This document shows, one piece after another, positions 47,700-58,279 of a DNA stretch of 64,000 nt; positions within the stretch are counted from its first letter, which is position 1; the number at the start of each line of letters is the position of its first letter. Under the pieces are notes generated by a model. The model was not told where the DNA came from and did not search any database. It saw only the letters and a list, made by a program, of their open reading frames with translations. Where the stretch lies: contig JAJEKV010000020.1 of assembly GCA_021234155.1 (NCBI GenBank), positions 1,781,275 through 1,845,274 of the forward strand, read 5' to 3'. A program made the translations under genes and the position numbers. Source of the stretch: Isoetes taiwanensis (Eukaryota > Streptophyta > Lycopodiopsida > Isoetales > Isoetaceae).

Positions 47700-50032
47700 T
47701 TGGCTGACCCGAATGCCTACTTGGCCTATCATGTAAGGCCAGGACCGCAACACCTTCTTGCACTACATTAACCGTCAAAGAAGTTTGCGAAAATGCTTTA
47801 TGGTTGTCCACCGTTTAGGGACTACCCGAGAATGTCTAGAATACACAAAAACTGGACAAAAATCCAGCAATTGATGATCATTGTGGACCAAGAAGAGTTG
47901 TAACCATGCATGCCCTTCTTTTCTTTGTGTCATGGATGGAGAAATATTTTAGAGAAACATGTGAGAAGGCGCCTAACGACAACATGTATCATTTAAGCGA
48001 TAACATCACCAAAAAGATGTTTTTAATGAGTACAAAGAGACTTGCACTCAACTTGACACATCTCTTACTCACACTTCACCCAGTTGTGGAAAAGTGAATT
48101 CGGTTTAGTGAAAATTCCAAGGAGACCGCGAGAATGTCTGTTTGCTCAAGGTGTCTGCGAAATTAAAAAGTCAAAGAAAGCAAAAGGCAGTCGAAAAGAA
48201 GTAAGCTCATGTTCTTCAAACTCTCACTTGTTTTAAAAAAAATGCTTTGACCTTATTTCTTCTACAGATATTGTTACCAGCGAGAACCTTGCCGGACATC
48301 GTGAACAACAAGCGTGAGAGAGAAAGAAAAAGCTTGCCAAACCACGAGAAAAAAGCTCTTGAGCGTCCGGCTGCAATATATGTCTGTTGTGATTGATGGA
48401 ATGGACCAAAAAAACTACTCTACCACATTTCTTGAACATTCCTAAAGATGTGCGGAGGAATGTTTTGTTAAAGGTCCACCTTGTAGGAGCTATGGTCTTC
48501 AAAGGAAGTCTAAAGTGCAAAGTATTTTTGACATATCAAACTTGCATGGTGACCCGAACCTCACAATTACAATTCTTAACCAGGTCACAATGCGAGCAAG
48601 AGCAATTACCACCCGATTAGCTTTACGCAACTTGACAATACTACAAGGGAGAACAAGAATCAAACACTCTTTGCATCTTGTGCTATGTTAGTGGAGCTAG
48701 GGATCTTTAGAAAAGTGAAGCTTCGGTTTTTACTTGTAGGCCACACTCATGATCGGATTGACCCGGATGTTCGGCAGATTTTAAATGCGCCTTAGAAGGA
48801 AGAAGGCTTTCTCCTTCCTACATTAGTTCGAATTATTGAAGATTCTTACACTCCCACTCCGGTGATCGATCTTCTTAAAGAGGCTTTGATTTGAGAGAGT
48901 TTGTTTTTCTCTCAGCGTTCGAGACGAGAGAACAAAGGCGTGAACAAGTTGAATGATCTCACCTTTCAACATCACATCAAGTTCTACTTGAAGGATGGCG
49001 AGTTTCTTCGGGGGAAAAAGTATACCACAACTAAGGACTGGAGTCCACAAGAGGGATTACAGCTTCCTTAAATATATTCGGACACTTCCTTCATAGAGCG
49101 TCTTTGAACAACTTCCTCTCAAAAATCCTAAGGAGTCCAAGCGGAAGAAAAAGTACCCCGAGTCATCCTTAAAAGCCATTGAAAATGGAATTTCCTCGAG
49201 GCTTTAAGTACTTCTTAGAAGAAGATCGGATGTGGTGGAGTAATTTCTTTCTCGAGCAGAAAATTGTTGTGAAAAATATAGCTCTAAGGCAGGTTGCAAG
49301 AACCATTTCGATGGCCTAACACCTTCCATCAACCCGGCACCAAGCGGGTCCAAGCGGTGCTACATTAGCTTTTGCATTAGAAGAAGATGAGGATCGAGTC
49401 ATGTACCTCGGACCAAGGCGCGAGGAATGAACCTCAAGGTAATATCCGCGAGAAATTTGCAAGGGTATGCTAATTGCTCTTCCAAGCGAGGAGGATGACA
49501 AAGGTCGACCTTTACGGATAGCAAAAGTGCTTGACACCATCAAGGAGGAAGGCTTAGTCACTAAACTCAAGATTCATTGGCTTGCAACACGATCGAGAAA
49601 ATGCTTTTGAAGGTAGATATGAGTTAGAAATGAGAAGCCAAGGAAAAGGAAGAAAGTCAAAGAAGGTGGGTTGTAGGGATGAGCTGATCCTTAATGGCGT
49701 GACTATATTGTGCTATGATTTTAAATTGAAATCGACAATCGTCGTCACGCCCGGAGGACTATCAATTTGCTTAAAAAGCTTGTAATTCTGAAGAAGAGGA
49801 TGAAGAAGGTGGTGGCAATGCTACACCATCTGTTGATAGTGATGAGGAAGATAACTCAAGCACTTCCTCTAGTGGCGATTGAAAAAAGTGAAGGTGATGA
49901 GGATGGTATAAATGAACATGATGGCGTCTTGGATCCCTCCTTCATCACTCCTCACACTTTTGCACATAAAGCGAGTCTTAGAAAAAAGCGTAAATTTTGT
50001 TGTGAATATGAAGATTGTATCTTCAAATTTTG
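47700..50032 (+). pseudogene. DUF7869-like protein, candidate transposase, broken
   Basis: Plus-strand exons: FFVSWMEKYFRETCEKAPND (about 47920), an intron 48201-48267, a lysine/arginine-rich helix REQQARERKKLAKP (about 48300), VIDGMDQ at 48389-48409 followed by KTTLPHFLNIPKDVRRNVLL and VHLVGAMVF, LHGDPNLTITIL (about 48545), QLDNTTRENKN with LVELGIFRKVKLRFLLVGHT and HDRIDPDV (48629-48770), then KDGEVFLRGKKYTT (about 48995) and AFEGRYELEM, GVTILCYDF (49590-49720), and an acidic tail. The conserved aspartates in DGMDQ, LDN and GHTHxxID are the hallmark of a eukaryotic family annotated as DUF7869-type and often found in repetitive copies; a DDE-like transposase role is suspected, not shown. Many frameshifts are present. 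The family name is from memory. Confidence 0.6.
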
Positions 50033-50337
50033 AGAATACTACGAGTTTGATTCTGGGACTAACTTCAATTTTTGTTAAATATTTTATCCTCTGAAATTAG
50101 GGTTTCTCACGTAAAATATACTTCAAGAACATTCTATTTGCTAAGAAAAATGACACTTTCAAACAGTCAATTCTTTCGTTGCACAAAAAAATTAGTCACT
50201 TTTGGGGGGGTCAAAATAGAATTTCATGCATCTTTTTTTTTTTTTTTTTACCTCGTTTTACCCCCTTTTTGTAAAAAAAAAGGGGGATCTTTAAGGAATA
50301 TTCCTTTATTGCTCCCGTTTAATCACGCAACTTTGTT

Positions 50338-50495
50338 ACAAAGGGAATGAGTATCAAAGCGGGGTGCAGTCATTTCAATATTGAAGCAACTATACGAACC
50401 CCTATGCACTAAGATCAATGCACCATGTGATGGAGCATGTTGATGTACATGGGAAAATCGCCATGGGACCACGGGATCTGAATGCGTGAAGACCC
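50338..50495. repeat. Remainder of right inverted-repeat arm after the insertion
   Basis: ACAAAGGGAATGAGTATCAA to GAATGCGTGAA matches left-arm 18335-18180 read backwards (CATGTTGATGTACATGGGAAAAT shared). Similarity ends near 50495, where the MULE begins. Confidence 0.75.
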
Positions 50496-50499
50496 GGGC

Positions 50500-52362
50500 A
50501 TGAAGTTGCCCCTTGGTTGTCTATGGAGAAGAGGATTGGGCTAGGAACCTCCTACTTAAGAATCATACCCCCAAAGAGGTCTACCGACATGAAGAGGAAT
50601 GGGCCTTGAAGAAGAGAATGGATCCCAATTGTGAGAAGACTAGAGATCAATTTCTTGACATGGGCGACCTTCACAACCTCTCTAAAAGGTTGCTAAGGAT
50701 ACTTGGATGCTCCACGAAGATGTTGCTCTAAGTATAAGGATGTGGGTGGAGCTACATGCTTGAGACCGTGTTTTTATCTATCGAGGAGGGAGTTCCTTTT
50801 GTCTTGGGTATCATGACTCCTTTCAAAGAAAATTTTTGTTGGAGCATAGTAGAGAATGCTATGGCCATGGACTCTACCTTCAAAACAAATGACCATTGCT
50901 ATAGCTTTGTACACCTTACTTGTTTATGATAGCCATGGCAATGGTGTCCCCATTTGTTGGATTCTCTCTTCTAGTCACTCAGAAGGATATCAAACCATGG
51001 CTTCTTGCTATGAAAGAGCACATCCATCATGTAGACCCGACTTGGAAGCCCTCTTGTTTCATTGTTGATGATGCCAAGGCTGAAATCAACTCATTGGAAG
51101 AGGTTTGGCCCGGCTAGAATACAATTGTGCATTTGGCATGTTCAAAGAAACGGATGAAATTCCTTCTTAAGCGAGTGAAGAACAAGAAGATCGGGGGTGA
51201 GATGTTCAAAGATCTACGGCCATATTATGTATGGCACACATGTTGATGGAGATGGAAGGTTTGGTAAGGAATACATGGAAGAATGTAGAAGAGGCATTAA
51301 GGCTTCTAGATGAATTCAAGGTTAAGTACAAAGGGGTGGAAGAGGTTGATCAAGTACATGAATAGGGTTTGGACCAATAATATCACCCATTGGATCATTG
51401 CCACAAGGATGTATCCTCATGCCAACCAGGAGACAAATGCTGCAATAGAGGCATATCATAACCAGATGAAGAGAAGGCTAGGTTTGTCAAAGCATGCTTT
51501 AAGAGGAAGGAGAATTGATTGGTTGATATACATGTTGACTTGTAGATTGGAGACACATTTGTTATATGATAGGTTCAAGAAAGATGAAGGGTTCAAAGTG
51601 AATAGGAAACAGGAGCACATTGTTGAAACAACAATCATAGGTGCAAGAGTCATTCGAGGCAATTTTGTCGGATGGTTGGATTTCAAGGCTGGTAGAGCAG
51701 AAGCATGGAGTCAAAATATGGATGCATGGGCCGAGGATAGAGAAGTTGTGCCTTACCTAGTGGATGTTGCCCACGAGCATTGATCTTCTTGTGATTGTCC
51801 ATGGGGGATGAAAGGCAACATGTGCAAGCACCAAGTGAAAGTGATCCAAATGATGGCCAATTACAAGGAGGAGGACATTTTAAGAGTGTGTGGAACTCTA
51901 CATGGCTCTCAAGCTGGCAGTTTTGAGAACTTGAGGTATTTTGGGGAGGCATATGATGATGATCCTATCGATACTATTGCCTTCACTGGTGAGGATGACA
52001 TTGAAGGTGACACATTGGTGGTTGATGACATTTATGAGGAGGAAAGCGTTCCCAAGACAACAAATCCGAACTTGCAAGCTAGCATCCATGCCACTATTTC
52101 CCATATTGCCTCTACCATATCTATTACCCCTCAATTGGCATTGCAAGCTGACTTCCTGCTACGTGAAGTTAGTTTGAAGTTGGAGAGGTTAATGAGTAGT
52201 ACACTAACCATGGGATCTACCCCATGTCTACAAGTGGTAGAGGACTTCAATGGCAAAACATTGGCTAGACCAGTTCCCTTTGTGGAGGGTATCAAGAAGA
52301 GGAAGAAGACTGTTGGTGTTAGTGTGTTCTCACAGGAATGTGATAGCCAGATTCAAGAGTGA
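50500..52362 (+). pseudogene. Mutator-like (MULE) transposase with SWIM zinc finger
   Basis: Plus-strand translation shows the MULE core: AMDSTFKTND with the first catalytic Asp near 50869, LYTLLVYDSHGNGVPICWIL, PSCFIVDDAKAEINSL with the second Asp near 51067, IWHVQRN near 51130 (the C/D-x2-H region) and, from 51310, a 350-codon stretch with NQETNAAIEAYHNQMKRRLG (Glu region), the SWIM finger CDCPWGMKGNMCKH (51789-51830) and an acidic C-terminal tail ending at TGA 52360. MULE transposases cut and paste DNA with 8-11 bp target duplications. At least three frameshifts lie between 50.88 and 51.31 kb, and one in-frame TGA (51781) directly precedes the SWIM motif. Terminal repeats were not found. 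A minisatellite begins 10 bp after its stop. Confidence 0.8.
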
Positions 52363-52369
52363 AATTGAT

Positions 52370-54275
52370 TTGTCAAGAGTTAATTAGGACATGTGTCCTT
52401 TGTGGTTAATCAGGACATGGGTCCTTTGTGGACATTGATTTGTCAATGTTTAATCTGACATTGATTTGTCAATGTTTAATCTAGACATGTTTAATCAGGA
52501 CATGTTTAATATAGACATGTTTAATCAGGACATGTGGTTAATCAGGACATAGGTCTTTTAAGGTTTATCAGGACATAGGTCCTCAGTGGTTAATCAGGGC
52601 ATAGGTCCTATAAGGTTAATCAAGACATGTTTAATCCAGACATATTTAATCAGGACATAGGTTCTATAAGGTTAATCAGGACATAGGTCCTAAGTGGTTA
52701 ATCAGGACATGTTTAATCTAGACATGTTTAATCAGGACATAGGTCCTTTAAGGTTAATCAGGACATAGGTCCTCAGTGGTTAATCAGGGCATAGGTCCTA
52801 TAAGGTTAATTAGGACATGTTTAATCCAGACATGTTTAATCAGGACATTTCCTTTTTGGGTTAATCAAGACATAGGTCCTCAGTGGTTAATTAGAACATA
52901 GGTCCTATAAGGCTAATCAGGACATAGGTCCTATAAGGTTAATCAAGACATAGGTCCTATAAGGTTAATCAGGACATGTTTAATCTAGACATGTTTAATC
53001 AGGACATAGGTCCTTTAAGATTAATCGGGGACATAAGTCCTCGATGGTTAATCGGGACATAGGTCCTATAAGGTTAATCGGGACATGTTTAATCCGGACA
53101 TGTTTAATCGGGGACATTTCCTTTTAGGGTTAATCAAGACATAGGTCCTTAGTGGTTAATCAGGACATAGGTCCGTTAAGGTTAATCAGGACATAGATCC
53201 TATAAGGTTAATCAGGACATATCCTATAAGGTTAATCGGGACATGTTTAATCTAGACATGTTTAATCAGGACATTTCCTTTTAGGGTTAATCAGGACATA
53301 GGTCCTATAAGGTTAATCAGGACATAGGTCCTATAAGGTTAATCAGGACATAGGTCCTAAGTGGTTAATCAGGACATGTTTAATCAAGACATGTTTAATC
53401 TAGACATGTTTAATCAGGACATAGGTCCTATAAGGTTAATCAGGACATAGGTCCTAAGTGATTAATCAGGACATATTTAACCTAGACATGTTTAATCAGG
53501 ACATAGGTCCTTTAAGGTTAATCAGGACATAGGTCCTCGGTGGTTATCGAGGACATATGTCCTATAAGGTTAATCAGGACATGTTTAATCCAGACATGTT
53601 TAATCAGGACATTTCCTTTTAGGGTTAATCAAGACATAGGTCCTCAGTGGTTAATCAGGACATAGGTCCTTTAAGGTTATTCAGGACATAGGTCCTATAA
53701 GGTTTATCAGGACATTTCCTTTTAGAGTTAATCAGGACATAGGTCCTATAAGGTTAATCAGGACATAGGTCCTAAGTAGTTAATCAGGACATGTTTAATC
53801 TAGACATGTTTAATCTAGACATGTTTAATCGGGGACATAGGTCCTTTAAGGTTAATCGGGACATAGGTCCTCGGTGGTTAATCGGGGACATAGGTCCTTT
53901 AAGATTAATCAGGACATAGGTCCTATAAGGTTAATCATGACATAGGTCCTAAGTGGTTAATCAGGACATGTTTAATCTAGACATATTTAATCAGGACATA
54001 GGTCCTTTAAGGTTAATCAGGACATAGGTCCTTTAAGGTTAATCAGGACATAGGTCCTTAGTGGTTAATCAGGACATAGGTCCTATAAAGTTAATCAGGA
54101 CACGTTTAATCCAGACATGTTTAATCAGGACATTTCCTTTTAGGGTTAATCAAGACATAGGTCCTTAGTGGTTAATCAGGACATAGGTCCTTTAAGGTTT
54201 ATCAGGACATAGGTTCTTTAAGGTTAATCAGGACATAGGTTAATCTAGACATGTTTAATCTAGACATGGTTAAGC
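52370..54275. repeat. Minisatellite A: ~26-bp TTAATCAGGACATAGGTCCTATAAGG units
   Basis: About 70 units of 26 bp (variants CAGTGG, TAAGTGG, TTTAAGG at the end) mixed with ~15-bp TTTAATC(T/C)AGACATG units. A composite block with GGACATTTCCTTTTAGGG recurs near 52850, 53110, 53270, 53610 and 54130, showing irregular higher-order copying. Each AGGACATAGGTCCT core is itself a short inverted repeat (AGGAC/GTCCT). Confidence 0.95.
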
Positions 54276-54499
54276 AGCACATATGATCAGGACACTCATA
54301 TTGCATTAATCAACCATCAAATATTCTAATCAGATTAAATAATCAGGACTTCAGATTACATAGAAATAGTGAGATTACATAAACCTGATCAGATCACATA
54401 AACCCTATTCAGATTATATAAACCAGTCTGTACACTGTGAGAGTCAGGACAAGCATTTTCTGCTATTTTGTCTTCAGGTTCTTCTTCCCCGAATTCTTG
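54276..54499. other. Spacer between minisatellite A and Ulp1 gene
   Basis: AT-rich, with a degenerate AATCAGATTA / AGATTACATAAACC repeat; probably the 3' flank of the Ulp1-like gene. Confidence 0.4.
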
Positions 54500-56305
54500 G
54501 CAACCACTACAGCTTGATGGAGTTTCCCAAGGAGGACAGTGAAGGTATTCCTGCAACTACTAACATCAAGTTTGCTGAACCAAGTAGAATTAACCTGATA
54601 AAAAGAAACAGCATATTCAACCAGTCAGCACTGAAAAAAGAACCAGATATTCAAAGGCTCAAATCTGTATTCCATACCTCTTGGATGTCAAGGGCATCAT
54701 TCACGACGAAATCCTCAAGTAATCGCCTTGCATACAAGATTGTGTAAATTCCACAGTCCAAACCATTGTCTTGCTCCAGACAGCGCATCTCGACCACTGG
54801 CGTGATCATTGTGGCACATGTAGGCCCCATTCAGCATGTACCTGTTCAAGAAATCTGCAACACTTACAATTGAATCAGAAATACAAAAGTTTAGCTACTT
54901 TAGAAGAACATCGTGAGTAGAATGCACTCACTCCATAAACTGCCTGCCGGTTTCTTTCCCATGCCAGTTCTTCATGGAGTCGAAGTGTAGCACAGCATGA
55001 CAATCTATTCCTAAAGCCTGGCAGACTGAATCATTGGCACAGTAAGTGAAGAGGGTCCAGTGAGAACTGCAAGAAAAGCAAGATGTAAATGACTTTTCTG
55101 AAATAAGCTAAACTACAAATCCGAAATATCTTACTTCATGCACAAAGGCATCCAGTAGAATTCAGGGTAATTATCTGGATTTGGAGGGATTAGTTTGCTC
55201 CATAGTTGGCGTGCCCCATTCATCGTCTGGGACCAAAAGGCGGGATGAAAGAGCGAGATGCTTCTTTCTTTCTTCAAGTGGAATTGTGTGCGAGAGAAAC
55301 ACATTGCTAAGCGTATTAGATTTTAAAAAATCGGGAACAAATAAAAAGGGTCGACACACTCACATCATATAAGACCCAACACATTGCTCGTTGACCCGGG
55401 GAGGCAAACATCCTCTCCTGTGGTGAATTACGTTTCATGATGCTCAAAACTTCGAAGCATCTGCCATGTTGATGACAAATTCCCCTCTTTTCTCTGCTCC
55501 CCAGGGCCCACAAAGGGCTTAGGTATATGGAGGGGCCATTGGCAATTATAAGAAAGATTTGGATCCCCCTCGAGCCTTTTGGTAGATTTGCCCTTCCTCT
55601 TCGATGCTGACTTAAACATGGTGTTCGGATCCTCCACCTTCGCACAAAATCAAAGCTCGGCAGAAATCTGAATCGAGTTAGTCTTGTCCATGTTCTTGGC
55701 ACTTGGCAGGGGGCTTCAATATCTTCGAGATTGACAAGATTGGCTGGGATTTGCCGAATTGGGGAGCTGGGCTTCCCCGTATCATAATCTGGGAACTTTT
55801 CCTTTAGCTTCACAGGAGCATCAATAGATACTTCCAGTCTGATTTTCCCTGTATCTTCTGTCAATTTGGATAGTGGAGTCGAAGGAGATGTCGGCTCTAC
55901 TGGAGTGCAGCCCAGCAAGTCGGCCTGTAACTCATCCATGCAATTCCTTCTCCTTGTCGTATTCCTGCTCATTCCATTCCTTGTCCGATTGGTAACCAAT
56001 ATTGTATGTATCTTTAATGTTTTTCTTATACTGGGCCATTTTTTTTTCTTGTCCCTGTCCCACTCCAGCGCTCTTCTCTCGACATACTCCTGTGCATATC
56101 TCTGAAAGGCCGCCTCTTTTTCTGACCCGTCAGCCATGTTTTCCACCAATTGAGCTCCTATCAAAAGCGCATCCACCTTCGACCTCTTTAGAAATCTTCT
56201 TCGATTGACCCTCCACCTGTATTGAGCATCAATCCTATACTTCCAGAGGTACTGACTCAGGTCACGGCCTGGTCTTCTCTTCTGTTTGGGCTGCGCCACC
56301 ATTCT
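54500..56305 (-). pseudogene. Ulp1-type (C48) cysteine protease gene
   Basis: Minus-strand exons hold the full C48 triad: YPEFYWMPLCM then, after a GT-AG intron (55134-55067), SHWTLFTYCANDSVCQALG (His), AVLHFDSMKNWHGKE (Asp), and after another intron (54931-54855) LEQDNGLDCGIYTILYARRL (Gln and Cys; TGT at about 54755). The 5' part is a long frame from 56302 (MVAQPKQKRRPGRD, YLWKYRIDAQYRWRVNRR) rich in charged residues, with a shift near 55.7 kb. Ulp1 enzymes process or remove SUMO. Ulp1-like genes are known passengers of plant MULEs, and here the gene lies between two inverted minisatellites beside a MULE transposase. The triad is intact; the 5' half is damaged. Confidence 0.75.
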
Positions 56306-56990
56306 TCTACCTTTGGTGCATCACACTTTTGAACATGCCGTCATGGGCTGTTCAAGATGTTTTTGAGTCGCTCTCTCCTTTGTGATGACCAAGCACAACC
56401 ATACACAGGCAAAGACAATGCTTGCTTTTCTTCTTGGAGTAATAGTACCTCCGCTTCCAAGCCTCATCATCTATTTCCGAGTCCTCCTCGGAGTGCAAGG
56501 CATCAACCTCTGGTGGGAGCGGATCCCCTGTTCCTGGACCAGCCCCGCCTTTGCCTTTTCAATCTCAGTCGTGGCGGGGATGCATTATTGTTTTCTGTGG
56601 CCCCTTGTTCGGAGTTGGGAAATTTTTGAGGTCTCTGAGAGCAGCGGCTGCTTCCTCCGCTGATGGCAAATAGGACTCCTCTTCTTGTCCAGAGGGATTC
56701 ACTCGAATCCTGATCCGGGCCGGGGATTCGAAACCCACATCCCTGTCTCATGCGAAGTCCAAGAATGATTAGACTCGGGCCATGGTGCGGATATTGCTTT
56801 CATGCCGAACTGCGCAGGCATCGCCATAGCCAAGAACTTCGTAGCAAAGAAATGGCCCGCCCAACTTAGGACCCCACTACCAAGTAATGACACTTGGCAA
56901 AACACGAGTGGTGTGAGTCACCTCCAATGTACAGATTTGCAATAATGTTCAGAAATTTGAATCTTAGGTCTGCCATGACCATGTCAGACT
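56306..56990 (-). pseudogene. Probable 5' exons of the Ulp1-like gene
   Basis: Minus-strand coding-like stretches include ALHSEEDSEIDDEAWKRRYY (about 56500-56440) and an arginine-rich frame 56751-56503. They are in the right orientation and directly upstream of the 56302 start. No domain recognised; exon limits uncertain. Confidence 0.35.
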
Positions 56991-56999
56991 TAACCACAA

Positions 57000-58235
57000 G
57001 CTTTCAATGTCTTCATTAACCCTAAACCATGACCAAATTAATCACATAACTATGTCTTGATTAACCATTGTCCTAATTAATCATAAAGGACATGTGTCCT
57101 AAATAAACACAAAGGATTTTGTCCTGATTAACCTTGAAGGACATGTGTCCTGATTAAACATAAAGGACATATGTTTTGATTAACCATAAAAGACATATGT
57201 CCTGATTAACCATAAAGGACATATGTCCTGAATAAACACAAAGGACTATGTCCTGAGTAACCACTTAGGACCTATGTCCTGATTAACCATAAGGGACCTA
57301 AGTCCTGATTAACCATAAGGGACCTATGTCCTGATTAACCTTAAGGGACATGTGTCCTGATTAACCTTAAAGGACATGTGTTCTGATTAACCTTAAAGGA
57401 CATTTGTCTTGATTAACCACAAAGGACATGTGTCCTGAATAACCATAAAGGACCTATGTCCTGATTAACCATAAAGGACATTAGTCCTGATTAACCATAG
57501 AGGACATGTGTCCTGATTAACCAAAAGGACATGTGTCCTGATTAAACACTGAGGACCTATGTCTTGATTAACCACTTAGGACCTATGTCCTGATTAACCA
57601 TAAAGGACATATGTTCTGATTAACCTTAAAGGACATGTGTCTTGAATAACCTTAAGGGACATGTGTCCCGATTAACCATAAAGGACATTTGTCTTGATTA
57701 ACCTTAAAGGACATTTGTCCTGATTAAACATAAAGGACCTATGTCCTGATTAACCTTAAAGGACATTTGTCTTGATTAACCACTTAGGTCCTATGTCCTC
57801 ATTAACCTTAAAGGACATAGGTCCTGATTAACCATAAAGCACATGTGTCCTGAATAACCATATAGGTCCTATGTCCTCATTAACCTTATAGGTCTTGATT
57901 AACCATAAAGCACATGTGTCCTGAATAACCATATAGGACCTATGTCCTGATTAACCTTAGAGGACATTAGTCCTGATTAATTATAAAGGACATGTGTCCT
58001 GATTAACCATAAAGGACATGTGTCCTGGTTAAACACAAAGGACAATATCCTGATTAACCACTTAGGTGAATTGTCCTGATAAACCATAAAGGATATTTAT
58101 CCTGATTAAACACAAAGGTCTATGTCCTAACAGATGATCTTTTGACCATTGTAGATTAACCATTGTCTTGATTAATCATTTATGTCTATGTCCTGATTGA
58201 CCCTTGTCTTTTATACCACTTATTTATTTAAAGGA
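57000..58235. repeat. Minisatellite B: same 26-bp family, opposite orientation
   Basis: About 45 units of CATAAAGGACATGTGTCCTGATTAAC and variants, the reverse complement of the units in minisatellite A. AGGACATATGTCCT and related perfect palindromes are frequent. It ends about 20 bp before a Helitron-type end. Confidence 0.95.
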
Positions 58236-58251
58236 GTGCACTTAATTAAAA

Positions 58252-58279
58252 CTAGTTATGGTGCCCGGCGTTGCCGGGC
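58252..58279 (-). mobile_element. Helitron 3' terminus (hairpin + CTAG)
   Basis: On the minus strand: GCCCGGC-AAC-GCCGGGC, then ACCATAA, then CTAG followed by T. The same structure and the same adjoining AATACAATTTTATTGTAGA phrase as at 20459. The element would run to the right. Confidence 0.7.

Larger units (their letters stand above)
41845..50337. mobile_element. 8.5 kb insertion carrying DNA methyltransferase and DUF7869-like genes
   Basis: The left inverted-repeat arm reads without a break through the point where the right arm contains this segment: AGAAAAGACAAA ends at 41844 and ACAAAGGGAATGAGTATC starts at 50338. ACAAA occurs on both sides (41840-41844 and 50338-50342), a probable target duplication. 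The ends are ACACGATTACCAAATTAAACGG and the reverse-complemented AACAAAGTTGCGTGATTAAACGGGAG, which share ATTAAACGG at the same distance from the edge, a weak terminal inverted repeat. Inside are two divergent intron-bearing genes and palindrome arrays. This combination is not a standard plant DNA transposon that I recognise. Confidence 0.7.
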
